From: Spirochaetales bacterium
GTDB lineage: Bacteria > Spirochaetota > Spirochaetia > CADAEX01
DNA length: 64,000 nucleotides
NCBI GenBank assembly: GCA_024233785.1
Contig: JACKPD010000004.1
Location: 62,001-126,000 of the forward strand
Direction of reading: 5' to 3'
Part shown: in pieces, positions 27,333 through 36,381 of the stretch
Position numbering within the stretch: the stretch's first letter is position 1
Layout: every line of letters begins with the position of its first letter
Notes under the pieces: model-generated
Told to the model about the DNA's origin: nothing
The model's input: only the letters and a program-made list of their open reading frames with translations
Database searches by the model: none
Position numbers and translations under genes: made by a program

Positions 27333-29174
27333 TTGCATCTTAAACATTTAAATCATTTCAGGCCGGAAATCAGTAAACTGCTTCATTTAATATTCATGGC
27401 CATGATCATATCCGCACTTTTTTTCTCATCCTGCTCAGATCCCGAGGCCATGACAGGAGACTCCCTCCACAGCGTAAAAAATATTCCCGGTACAGCATAT
27501 TCCATTCTTCCCGTAAAATGGGAGATAGGAAAATACGGAGGGATATGGAGAGACACATACAGCGAAGATCCAAAAAGCTATAACCCTTTTTCCAACCTTG
27601 ACGGAACGCACACGATAGTAACAGGGCTTATTCTTGATTACCTTTTTGATTACGACCCCTATTCGAGAGAGTGGAGAGGGAATATCATTGAGGACTACAG
27701 CGTGGAATTCGATGAGACAAAAGACACAATGGAGCTTCTTTGCACATTGAGAAGCAATATTTTCTGGAGCGACGGAGTCCAGATGACTTCAGATGATGTC
27801 CTGTGGTGGTTTGAAAATATTGAGGGGGACGCGGAAATTGACCCTGTAGGCGCAAGCGGACAGTTTATTACAATGCCTGACGGGTCAAGGGAAAAATACC
27901 GTATGGAAAAAACAGGAAAACTTTCCTTTAAGTATATATTCCCCCGGATCATAGGAAATCCGCTGCTTGTCGTAAATACAGGTTCAATAATCCCAAGGCA
28001 TATTTGGGAGCCTGTGCTTGCAAAAGGAAAGGATGCTGTAAAGGCATTCTGGGGCGTTACAACAAAACCTGAAGACCTTATAGGCAACGGCCCTTTCCTT
28101 CTTGAGGAAAACAAACCGGGGGAAAGGCTTGTTTTTAAACGCAATCCCAATTACTGGATGACTGACGCGAGAGGGAACAAGCTTCCCTATATTGACAAGA
28201 TGATTCTTTCACAGATCCCCGACAGCAATGCAGAACTTTTGAAATTCCAGAAAGGAGAGACTGAAGCCTATCCGATGAGGGGGCAGGATATGGCTACACT
28301 TCTGCCTGAATCTGAAAAAGGTAATTTCACGATCTGGAACGGAGGGCCTTCATCAGGCTATCCTGCCCTTATCTTCAATCATAAAAAAGAGGCCCTCTCT
28401 CCAGGCAGATATGCTCTTTTCACAAATCCTTCATTCAAAAAAGGGATAAGCTGCCTCATAGACAGGGAGACTATAATCAACCAGACAATAAACGGCCTTG
28501 CAGAGCCCCTTTACCATATAATCTCTGAAAGCAATAAATACTATAACCCTGAATTTGCGTCAAAGTACTCCTACAACCCTGCCGAGGCTGCGGGGCTTTT
28601 CGAAGAAGCAGGCTTGAAAGAAAAAGACAGGGAAGGTTATTTTATTGACTCTGAAGGAAACACAGTAGCTTTTGATATCCTTACAAGCAGCAGCGACCCG
28701 GTCCTGCATGATTACCTCAACATCATCATCACTGACATGAAAAAAGCGGGGATCAAGGCAAATCTGACAGTCGCTGATTTTAACGTAATTGTGCAGAAAC
28801 TGCTTTACACCGGGGAGTGGGAATGTTACCTCGCAAGTTTCAGTTTCCCTACCTTTCCTGAACAGTGGTATAATATCTGGCTTTCAAGCGGTAACCTGCA
28901 TTACTGGAACCCGTCTCAGGAAACACCCGCGCTTGAATGGGAAAAAAAGATAGACAAACTCTATAACGCGCTGATTTACACATTCAGGGATGATAAAATC
29001 AGGGAATACTATGATGATTTCCAGAAAACACTTATAGATGAAATGGTAATAATACCGATATTCCGTAAATATACCTTCAGCGCTTTCAGAAACAAATGGG
29101 GCAACATCAACTGGGGCTTCGGATATTCTGCCGGTGACGGGTACAGAAGGGTTTATCTCAAGGAAGAAGAATGA
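27333..29174 (+). CDS. Peptide-type ABC transporter substrate-binding lipoprotein
   Basis: An extracytoplasmic solute-binding protein of family 5 (613 residues). Signal helix and lipobox FFSSC; Cys about residue 37 is acylated. Family signs include DPKSYNPFSNLDGT, the MTSDDVLWWFENI block and the ILTSSSDPVLHDYLNII region. A TTG start is preferred, since GGGGGAG lies 5 nt before it; an earlier TTG at 27291 has no such site, and an inner ATG also lacks one. It overlaps the first permease by 4 bp and leads a five-gene operon. Peptide uptake is the default; sugars or opines are possible for the family. Confidence 0.9.
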   Translation: MHLKHLNHFRPEISKLLHLIFMAMIISALFFSSCSDPEAMTGDSLHSVKNIPGTAYSILPVKWEIGKYGGIWRDTYSEDPKSYNPFSNLDGTHTIVTGLILDYLFDYDPYSREWRGNIIEDYSVEFDETKDTMELLCTLRSNIFWSDGVQMTSDDVLWWFENIEGDAEIDPVGASGQFITMPDGSREKYRMEKTGKLSFKYIFPRIIGNPLLVVNTGSIIPRHIWEPVLAKGKDAVKAFWGVTTKPEDLIGNGPFLLEENKPGERLVFKRNPNYWMTDARGNKLPYIDKMILSQIPDSNAELLKFQKGETEAYPMRGQDMATLLPESEKGNFTIWNGGPSSGYPALIFNHKKEALSPGRYALFTNPSFKKGISCLIDRETIINQTINGLAEPLYHIISESNKYYNPEFASKYSYNPAEAAGLFEEAGLKEKDREGYFIDSEGNTVAFDILTSSSDPVLHDYLNIIITDMKKAGIKANLTVADFNVIVQKLLYTGEWECYLASFSFPTFPEQWYNIWLSSGNLHYWNPSQETPALEWEKKIDKLYNALIYTFRDDKIREYYDDFQKTLIDEMVIIPIFRKYTFSAFRNKWGNINWGFGYSAGDGYRRVYLKEEE

Positions 29175-30220
29175 AAATAGCACCAAATATTCTAAAAGCT
29201 GTCAATGAATCGCTTATAATGAGATTGCTTTACAGTTTTTCATCTAAACACCCTCTGCTTTCATTTATTGTAAGGCGGTTTGCAGCGATGATCCCGGTTC
29301 TGCTTATTACGGTTTTCTTTTTCTTTTTTTTCATGAGCCTCGCGCCGGGAGATTTTTTTACCGCATATTACCAGAACCCGGAAATCAACCCTGATGTAAT
29401 AAATTATTACAGGGACGAATTCGGCCTTGACAAGCCGTTTTTTACCCAGTTTGCCCTCTGGCTCAAAAAAGTAGTTTTTGACCATGACCTCGGGATGTCT
29501 TTTTCATACAGGCAGCCGATACTCGACCTTGTAAACACAAGGATATGGAACACGGTCTTTCTCAATTTTTTCTCCCTTATATTTTCAATAATCTTCTCAT
29601 ACCCTGTAGCTTTCTATTTCTCCTATAAACCCAACAGGACTCTTGAGAAGGGGGTCAATTTTGTCACACTGCTTCTCTACTCTGTCCCGGCCTTTTTCCT
29701 CGCCCTCCTGGGGCTTATTATCGCGGCAAAAACAGGGCTATTCCCGATAGGAGGGGCTACAAGCGAAGCATACGGGACATTATCATTTGCCGGCAAGTTC
29801 TACGACAGGCTTCACCATATAGCGCTCCCTGTTTTGATCGGGTTTATAGGAGGGATAGCAGGTTCTATCCGGAGCATGAAAGTGCTTCTTAGCGAAGAGT
29901 TTAATAAACCCTACATAACTGCTGTGCGGGCAAAGGGAGGGACAAAACCTGTTATTATCAAGCATGCTTTCAGAAACGCCCTTATTCCGTTCATCACAGG
30001 GATATCAGGAATGTTCGCGGGGCTGATCGGAGGATCTCTCTTTGTCGAGATAATTTTTGCATATCCCGGGATAGGGAGACTTATGTATGATGCTACACTT
30101 AGGCAGGACTACTATCTTGTCCTTACAAACATGATTTTAAGCGACCTTCTTGTCCTTGCGGGAATTATGATATCGGATATTCTTCTTGCGGCGGCTGACC
30201 CCAGAGTGAGGATAAAATGA
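29171..30220 (+). CDS. Peptide-type ABC transporter permease 1 (DppB-like)
   Basis: Inner-membrane permease of 349 residues. The N-terminal signature FIVRRFAAMIPVLLITVFFFFF leads to SLAPGDF, a DppB/OppB hallmark. The cytoplasmic EAA loop reads KPYITAVRAKGGTKPVIIKHAFRNALIPF (landmark AVRAKGGTKPVIIKHAFRNA). It has six helices. The ATG overlaps the binding-protein stop (ATGA), and its stop overlaps the next gene by 4 bp, so all are coupled. Confidence 0.94.
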   Translation: MKIAPNILKAVNESLIMRLLYSFSSKHPLLSFIVRRFAAMIPVLLITVFFFFFFMSLAPGDFFTAYYQNPEINPDVINYYRDEFGLDKPFFTQFALWLKKVVFDHDLGMSFSYRQPILDLVNTRIWNTVFLNFFSLIFSIIFSYPVAFYFSYKPNRTLEKGVNFVTLLLYSVPAFFLALLGLIIAAKTGLFPIGGATSEAYGTLSFAGKFYDRLHHIALPVLIGFIGGIAGSIRSMKVLLSEEFNKPYITAVRAKGGTKPVIIKHAFRNALIPFITGISGMFAGLIGGSLFVEIIFAYPGIGRLMYDATLRQDYYLVLTNMILSDLLVLAGIMISDILLAAADPRVRIK

Positions 30221-31293
30221 GAGAAGTTATCAGCCGGATCATACACAGTATACCGTACCTTAAATTCAAAAAACAGAAATGGGCCGTTTTAAGCCTTTTC
30301 ATCCTTCTCACCATGTACGCCGCCATTCCGTTTGAGGGATTCTTCTCACCCTTCGCGCCGAATACCAAGTTCAAAACAAAATCGTACCACCCGCCCCATG
30401 TTGTCCATCTTTTCCATGAAAACCGTTTTATAGGCCCCTTTGTCTATGAGTATGAAATGGTCAATCCATATTTCAAGACCTACCAGACAGACAGGAGCAG
30501 AATTCACAGGATAAAACTGTTTGTAAAAGGTGACAGCTATAAACTTTTCTTTTTTATACCGTCTGATATTCACCTTTTCGGGACAGATGACGGATCCCAG
30601 TATTTCCCGCTCGGGACAGACCGGCTTGGAAGGGATATGTTTTCCAGGATCATATACGGGGCAAAGGTGTCGCTCAGCATAGGATTTGTAAGTATTTTCA
30701 TGGCCCTTTTCGGAGGAATAATTGTCGGCGGCATCTCCGGTTACGCGGGCGGTTTTGCCGACTGGATAATAATGAGGGTATGCGAGGTTATTATACTTCT
30801 GCCGACTTTCTATTTTTTCCTCTTTCTAAGGTCGGTCCTCCCTTCAGACATATCACCTGCCCAGAAGTTTTTCTATATAACACTTATTCTTGCTGTCCCG
30901 AGCTGGGCTGGCAGCGCCCGCGGGATAAGAAACTGGACACTCTCTCTCAAACACGCCGATTATGTGACATCTGCAAGAATCAGCGGAGTCAGCCCTATTG
31001 TCATAATTCTTCGCCACATAATACCCCAGATAAGGAACATCCTTATCCTCAGCATCACATTGAGCATTCCGGGCGTTATTCTCGGAGAGGCTGGCTTAAG
31101 CTTTCTTAATCTCGGCATAACAGAGCCATCTGTCAGCTGGGGAATGCTGATGAGCGCGGCAATGGATATAAATATACTTATTCAGTACCCATGGGTGCTT
31201 TATCCGGCTTTTGTAATAATAATAACCGTATTCTGCTTTTTCTCGCTCGGATACAGCCTCAAGAGCGCATTTGACCCGAAAGGAGAGGTTTGA
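30217..31293 (+). CDS. Peptide-type ABC transporter permease 2 (DppC-like)
   Basis: Inner-membrane permease of 358 residues. The hallmark LGTDRLGRDMFSRIIYGAKVSL (landmark GTDRLGRDMFSR) identifies a DppC/OppC subunit. The EAA loop contains DYVTSARISGVSPIVIILRHIIPQ. A periplasmic stretch of about 100 residues between the first and second helices is longer than usual, with several aromatic residues. It is coupled to genes on either side by 4-bp and 1-nt overlaps. Confidence 0.94.
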   Translation: MREVISRIIHSIPYLKFKKQKWAVLSLFILLTMYAAIPFEGFFSPFAPNTKFKTKSYHPPHVVHLFHENRFIGPFVYEYEMVNPYFKTYQTDRSRIHRIKLFVKGDSYKLFFFIPSDIHLFGTDDGSQYFPLGTDRLGRDMFSRIIYGAKVSLSIGFVSIFMALFGGIIVGGISGYAGGFADWIIMRVCEVIILLPTFYFFLFLRSVLPSDISPAQKFFYITLILAVPSWAGSARGIRNWTLSLKHADYVTSARISGVSPIVIILRHIIPQIRNILILSITLSIPGVILGEAGLSFLNLGITEPSVSWGMLMSAAMDINILIQYPWVLYPAFVIIITVFCFFSLGYSLKSAFDPKGEV

Positions 31294-31295
31294 TT

Positions 31296-32273
31296 ATGAG
31301 TGATGAAATTATTCTTGAAGTTAAAAACCTCACCACAAGATTCAATGTACTTGATAAAACAATTACAGCGGTTGACGGAATCAGCTTCGAGCTATACAAA
31401 AATGAAATCCTCGCAATAGTAGGGGAATCCGGAAGCGGTAAAAGCGTAACCAATTACTCAATAATGAACCTGATCGACCCTCCGGGCATTATTGAAAAGG
31501 AATCGGCTATTTTTTACAGGGGAGATAATCTTCTGGAGTTTGATGAGAGGAAAATGGCGGACATAAGGGGGAACAAAATCGCGATGATTTTCCAGGAGCC
31601 CTCATCCTCTTTTAACCCGCTGTTCAGGATAGGGCCGCAGATCGGTGAAGGGCTGCGCCTTCACATGAAGAAATCCCGCGAAGAAGCAGTGGCCAGGGCC
31701 GGAGAACTGCTTGAAAGCGTTCATATCCCGGGTGCAAAAGGGAGGGTCCTTGATTTTCCGTTTCAGATGTCAGGCGGAATGCTTCAGAGGGCAATGGTTG
31801 CCCAGGCCCTTGCCTGCTCGCCTGATATTCTCCTCGCGGATGAGCCTACAACAGCACTTGATGTAACAACCCAGGCGCAGATCCTCGCCCTTTTAAAGGA
31901 AAAATCAGAGGAAAAAGGGATGTCGATTATCTTTGTAACACACGACCTTGCGCTTGTTGAAAACTTTGCAGACAGGGTAATAATCCTTTATAACGGAAGG
32001 ATTATGGAAAAAGGGAAGGCATCAGATGTTTTTTCCTCTCCCAAAAACCCCTATACAGAAGATCTTCTTAAAGCTGTGCCCAGGATGGGAATTTTCAAAG
32101 ACAGCCATCTGCTTTATACAATCAAGGGAAAAACCCCTGCTCCTGAGGAGATAATCCCCGGATGCAGATACTCTCCAAGATGCGGAAAGTGTTTTGATTT
32201 GTGCCTGAAAAAAGAACCTGAACTTTACAGGTCAGGTAACCAGTATACGAGGTGCCATCTTGCAGACAAATAA
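31296..32273 (+). CDS. Peptide-type ABC transporter ATPase 1 (DppD-like)
   Basis: ATPase of about 325 residues. Walker A GESGSGKSV, signature MSGGMLQRAMVAQALA, Walker B ILLADEPTTALD, and the C-terminal Cys-rich oligopeptide extension GCRYSPRCGKCFDLC, which may hold a metal cluster. The ATG has AGGAG about 10 nt upstream; a TTG 6 nt earlier overlaps the previous stop and is an alternative. It pairs with the second ATPase to drive the importer. Confidence 0.95.
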   Translation: MSDEIILEVKNLTTRFNVLDKTITAVDGISFELYKNEILAIVGESGSGKSVTNYSIMNLIDPPGIIEKESAIFYRGDNLLEFDERKMADIRGNKIAMIFQEPSSSFNPLFRIGPQIGEGLRLHMKKSREEAVARAGELLESVHIPGAKGRVLDFPFQMSGGMLQRAMVAQALACSPDILLADEPTTALDVTTQAQILALLKEKSEEKGMSIIFVTHDLALVENFADRVIILYNGRIMEKGKASDVFSSPKNPYTEDLLKAVPRMGIFKDSHLLYTIKGKTPAPEEIIPGCRYSPRCGKCFDLCLKKEPELYRSGNQYTRCHLADK

Positions 32274-33294
32274 ATACAGAAAAATCCTTTCCGCTCAGAA
32301 TATTGTAAAGAGGTTTCCGGTCAAAGCCGGAGGATTCTCAAGTTCGGCAATGTATGTTCACGCCCTGAACTCTGTATCCTTTGATATCTACGAAAACAGC
32401 ACGCTCGGCCTTGTAGGCGAGTCGGGAAGCGGAAAAACAACAACCGCAAGGACAATACTCAGGGTGCACGAGCCGGACAGCGGCAGGCTTTTTTTCAATC
32501 TTCCGGATGAAGGGGTCTCTGATGAGCATGATTTTTTCAAATACGACCGGACCAGACTTAAAAAAGAGCGTACAGGGATGCAGTATATCTTCCAGGACCC
32601 CTATCTTGCCCTTAATCCCAAGATGGAGATAGGAGATATTATTACAGAACCGGCTTCTTCGGCTAAGAAGATGACCCGTGCAGAAAGAGAGGAACTCGCG
32701 AAACACCTTCTTGATATAGTGGGGATTACATCCGCATCAATATCAAAGTTTCCCCACGAATTTTCTGGAGGGCAGAGACAGAGGATATCGATTGCAAGGT
32801 CAATATCGGTAAACCCGAAGCTTATAATATGCGATGAGCCTGTCTCGTCGCTTGATGTTTCCATACAGTCCCAGATACTGAATCTTCTTATAGAGCTCCA
32901 GAAGGAATCAGGCATATCCTATCTTTTTATAGCCCATAACCTTGCGGTAGTTTTTTACATGAGTGATTTTGTGGCAGTTATGTATGCGGGAAGAATTGTT
33001 GAATACTCATCATCAAGGGAGCTTTACGACAATCCTCTGCATCCCTATACACAGCTTTTAAGAAGCGTAGTTCCCGAAATAGGAAAAGGTAAAAAGATTT
33101 ATGATAAAAAAGCTCAAGGGGAAGTTCCCTCGCTGGTTAACCTCCCTCCGGGATGCCCTTTTTACAACAGGTGCGTAAAGAGAATAGAAGGCACCTGCGA
33201 TAAAATTCTCCCCCCCCTTGTCAAAGTTTCAGATAACGGAGGTCCTTCGGGACACCTTTGCGCCTGTCATGCAGTCCAAAGGATTAGCCTGTAG
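32260..33294 (+). CDS. Peptide-type ABC transporter ATPase 2 (DppF-like)
   Basis: ATPase of 344 residues. Walker A GESGSGKTT, signature FSGGQRQRISIARSI, Walker B LIICDEPVSSLD, and a C-terminal Cys-containing tail GCPFYNRCVKRIEGTC. The TTG start overlaps the first ATPase gene by 14 bp; no better start lies downstream before Walker A without losing the conserved N-terminal strand. It ends the operon; the convergent thioesterase follows 78 bp later. Confidence 0.94.
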   Translation: MQTNKYRKILSAQNIVKRFPVKAGGFSSSAMYVHALNSVSFDIYENSTLGLVGESGSGKTTTARTILRVHEPDSGRLFFNLPDEGVSDEHDFFKYDRTRLKKERTGMQYIFQDPYLALNPKMEIGDIITEPASSAKKMTRAEREELAKHLLDIVGITSASISKFPHEFSGGQRQRISIARSISVNPKLIICDEPVSSLDVSIQSQILNLLIELQKESGISYLFIAHNLAVVFYMSDFVAVMYAGRIVEYSSSRELYDNPLHPYTQLLRSVVPEIGKGKKIYDKKAQGEVPSLVNLPPGCPFYNRCVKRIEGTCDKILPPLVKVSDNGGPSGHLCACHAVQRISL

Positions 33295-33372
33295 GGCTAT
33301 CCGGAGGAGCAGCCATCTGAGCTGAAGGCTGCATGGTAAGCAAGCTGAATTTGCAGCCCTTTTTCACGAACA

Positions 33373-34140
33373 TCAGCTGTCTAAGTCCCCCTCTTTCCAG
33401 GTAGTCCTGCCGCGGAAGACTATATGCCCGCTTTCCATGTTCCTGAGCTCATGATAGAAGCTGCTTTCCCCTGTATCCGGAAGCGGAACAACAGTCGATT
33501 CAATATCTGTTTCCGAAGATATCTCTTCAATAAATTCAGCGTATATTTCACTCAGAGTATTGCTCTTATAAAAATCATAAGAGAGCGTATCAAGCGCCCA
33601 CCTGATATAGCAGAGATTGTTGACATGGGAATTAATATCAAAATCACTTGCCCTTACACGGAATAAAGTGCCAAGTCTTCCCCCCCCTTCATCATCTCCC
33701 GGCTTATCCACCTTGATTTTGAAGTTGTCAGGCATGACTGATTTTTCCACTACCGTTATATGGCTGATAGTTTCATCCACTTTGCAGAGCCTTCTGCTTT
33801 TAGTATCTATCAGCATCCAGTTTGTTACAGAGCGGGCAACCTCATTCCCGGCCTCATCTGTTACCAGATAGTCACGGAGCGCGCGGAGACCGGTCTTGCT
33901 GCGCGGCCATGTTTCAACAGTTACAAGGCTTCTCCATGAAGGAAAAGCAGAGAATTTCACATACTGCCTTGCAAGCATCCAGGTAAGGCTTTTCTTCGCC
34001 AGATCGTCAATGCCGATATTATTTTCCAGGCAGTAAAGGGAAGCGCATTCCTGCATCATTCCGAAAAGTACCGCGGGGGTAACTCTGTTTTTACCGTCTA
34101 CCTGAAATGAGTTAACTGTAAAAGTGTCTGTGTGTATCAT
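33373..34140 (-). CDS. Acyl-ACP thioesterase
   Basis: A 255-residue double hot-dog thioesterase (PF01643 type) releasing free fatty acids from acyl carrier protein in the cytoplasm. N-terminal half: FTVNSFQVDGKNRVTPAVLFGMMQECA, and WPRSKTGLRALRDY, close to the plant FatA/FatB pattern. The C-terminal hot-dog has the Asn/His catalytic segment as DFDINSHVNNLCYIRWALD (landmark INSHVNN). Length is normal for bacterial members. It lies 30 bp downstream of the DUF4954 gene and is likely in its operon. Confidence 0.92.
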   Translation of the reverse strand: MIHTDTFTVNSFQVDGKNRVTPAVLFGMMQECASLYCLENNIGIDDLAKKSLTWMLARQYVKFSAFPSWRSLVTVETWPRSKTGLRALRDYLVTDEAGNEVARSVTNWMLIDTKSRRLCKVDETISHITVVEKSVMPDNFKIKVDKPGDDEGGGRLGTLFRVRASDFDINSHVNNLCYIRWALDTLSYDFYKSNTLSEIYAEFIEEISSETDIESTVVPLPDTGESSFYHELRNMESGHIVFRGRTTWKEGDLDS

Positions 34141-34170
34141 AGCGCGGTAATAATAAAGCCCATGGGCAAA

Positions 34171-36288
34171 TCAAGTCAACCTGGGCAGGTCAGCTGTAAA
34201 ATGTTTTTTAAACCTCTCAGGCAGCGGATCTGTTTCAATAGTCCCGAGTACGCTGTCCATTTCATTTTGTCCCGAAAAAAGATTTTTTCTTATTCCGTCT
34301 TTAAAATCCTTTTCTCTGGTTCTTTTTATCTCTTTTTCTATCTTCGCAAGAACATCAAGATAGTCGCTTTTAAGTTTTTCAAGCAGTGATATATCAAAAC
34401 CGGGTTCCCCGTAAAGGTACATTGCCACAGAGACCGCGTGGGAAAGTTTTCTTGATTCATATAAATCGAATTCCTTTTCAAGCCTGTCATGGACTTCCTC
34501 CCAGGAATTAAGGAGCTTGTCATTAACTGATTTTACAATTTCTTTTACAACCTTCTCCGGCAGGAGGTGTCCGCCGGCATTTACCCATTTTGTCTCCCGC
34601 TGGGGAGTAAAAACCGCTTTTAACAGAAGGTCAAGGTTTCCAGACGCGCTTTTTATAAAACTGGAAATTACATAACCGCTGTAGAAAATAAGCATTTCCC
34701 TGTATGCCCTTTCCGCCTTATCTACGCGCATCAGCTTAACACCCCTCCCTGACCCTTCTATTTCATCAGGAGGAAGCTCGAGGTTTATGGATTTGGATTC
34801 TGTCTCTATTACAACAGCCTTTCTTCTCCTTTCTTCAATCAGGGAAACAGCATTTATTACCTCTTCCGCGGTATCGGGGGCCATAAAATCAAGTTCAACC
34901 CCTTCCATTTCCTTTATACCAGCGCTGCGGTCTTTATATTTGAAAAAATTCCTGAACAGGGCGTACATATTATAAAGCCACCAGTATGCAGGAATTATAT
35001 CAAGACAGTTTTCCGCAGTGTTGTTGCTTACCAGTGAAAACGGGAATTTTATATCCATTTCATATGGAAAGTCAGATTTAGCGAGCAGACAGAATGAGGC
35101 AAATCTTGAATTAAACCTGACTGATGATGAAAGCCCGGGCCAGAAACCGCGTCCCGCCCACATTTCGCAGTCATTCATCCTCCCGTTATGGTTTGACCCG
35201 ATCGTAGCCCCGGCGGCTATATTGCTCTGACCCATTACAGCGGATGCGATAAGAAATGAATTATTATGGTGCTGTTCATGGCAGGATAAAATAAAACTGC
35301 TCTGCACTTCGCAGCAGGAGATGTTTGAGCGGCAGCCGAGATATGAGTGGATGAATCTTGCCCCCAGTTTCAGGGTGCTTCCGCCTGCCATCATAAAGTC
35401 CTCTGCGATTGAGGAACTTTCAATCCTGCACCCTTCAGAGAGGATTCCCCTCCTCACAACAGCATTATCAAGAATAACAGTAGGATTTAATACAGAAGAG
35501 CCGGCAGTAACATCATCAACACAGGAAGCCCTCTCTATGGTACACTTCCTGCCTGTCATAGTATTTTTCACAAGCGAAGTTCCCTTGATTACCGTATAAT
35601 CGTCGAAAAAACTGTAATAGCCGTTACTGCTGTCAAAACTCTTAAGCGTGAAATCCAGCAGCCTTTCTGAAAAGGCCCCCTCGCCCCTGTATTTAAGCCA
35701 GAGCAAAATATCAGCAGCAGTAATTCCGCTGAAAAGCGCAACACTTCTTCCCCCCCGTTCGTTAACAAGGCTGACTTTACGCTGGGAAGAAACATTTTCT
35801 CCTTCTTTAATAATACAGTTGCCGAATTTGGCGTTTTCTGTGGTATAGATTTCATTATTTCCGGTAAATATTACAAAGTTTCCAGTTATAACCGCGGATA
35901 TCAGGCTGTTATTGTGTATAGCGCAGTAATCGCCAATGTCAGATGATACTATACGGCTGTTTGTAATTCCGCAGGGATAGCTTTGCTCCCTGTCTGATAA
36001 AAACCCTTTTTCAAGGCATCCTATACGGACTGTCCCTTCAAAAACAGTATTTTTTAAAATTCGGGGATCAAACGGGTTTTTCACCAGCAGCAGCTTCCAG
36101 TCATCAGAGCTGCATCCGTTTTTTTCAAGTACCGTAATTTCTTCAGAACTTAAGGGTCGGGCATTATTATATCGTGTTCCTGTCTGTTTCATCCTGATTT
36201 CACTCAAGGTGCTACCCGGGAAGGTTCCTGCTCCGTTCTGCTGCACCAGACCGGGAGGGAAAAAACTGTGTTTGACTCTTTCTTTCAT
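34171..36288 (-). CDS. DUF4954 family beta-helix protein
   Basis: A 705-residue cytoplasmic protein with long runs of hexapeptide-like turns (about residues 90-400), for example SDIGDYCAIHNNSLISAVITGNF and GAGATIGSNHNGRMNDCEMWAGRGFWPGL (landmarks GATIGSNHNGR and GRGFWPG). These form a left-handed beta-helix, and the C-terminus is helical. I recognise this as the DUF4954 family of Spirochaetes and Bacteroidetes, function unknown; a nucleotidyl- or acyltransferase-like role is suggested by the fold only. The ATG is preferred; a GTG 30 nt upstream is an alternative. It is divergent from trkA, with 93 bp between them. Confidence 0.85.
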   Translation of the reverse strand: MKERVKHSFFPPGLVQQNGAGTFPGSTLSEIRMKQTGTRYNNARPLSSEEITVLEKNGCSSDDWKLLLVKNPFDPRILKNTVFEGTVRIGCLEKGFLSDREQSYPCGITNSRIVSSDIGDYCAIHNNSLISAVITGNFVIFTGNNEIYTTENAKFGNCIIKEGENVSSQRKVSLVNERGGRSVALFSGITAADILLWLKYRGEGAFSERLLDFTLKSFDSSNGYYSFFDDYTVIKGTSLVKNTMTGRKCTIERASCVDDVTAGSSVLNPTVILDNAVVRRGILSEGCRIESSSIAEDFMMAGGSTLKLGARFIHSYLGCRSNISCCEVQSSFILSCHEQHHNNSFLIASAVMGQSNIAAGATIGSNHNGRMNDCEMWAGRGFWPGLSSSVRFNSRFASFCLLAKSDFPYEMDIKFPFSLVSNNTAENCLDIIPAYWWLYNMYALFRNFFKYKDRSAGIKEMEGVELDFMAPDTAEEVINAVSLIEERRRKAVVIETESKSINLELPPDEIEGSGRGVKLMRVDKAERAYREMLIFYSGYVISSFIKSASGNLDLLLKAVFTPQRETKWVNAGGHLLPEKVVKEIVKSVNDKLLNSWEEVHDRLEKEFDLYESRKLSHAVSVAMYLYGEPGFDISLLEKLKSDYLDVLAKIEKEIKRTREKDFKDGIRKNLFSGQNEMDSVLGTIETDPLPERFKKHFTADLPRLT

Positions 36289-36343
36289 TCTGTTATCCTG
36301 TGCCTCATATTTTAACACAAAATGCTTTATATTAAATATTAAA

Positions 36344-36372
36344 TTGACAAAAAAATCTGCCTCACATACAAT
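36344..36372 (+). promoter_or_regulatory. Sigma-70 promoter giving leaderless trkA mRNA
   Basis: TTGACA, exactly 17 nt of spacer, then TACAAT. The -10 element ends 9 nt before the trkA ATG, so transcription would begin at or within about 3 nt of the start codon. No Shine-Dalgarno sequence is present. Confidence 0.8.
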
Positions 36373-36381
36373 ACAGCTGTT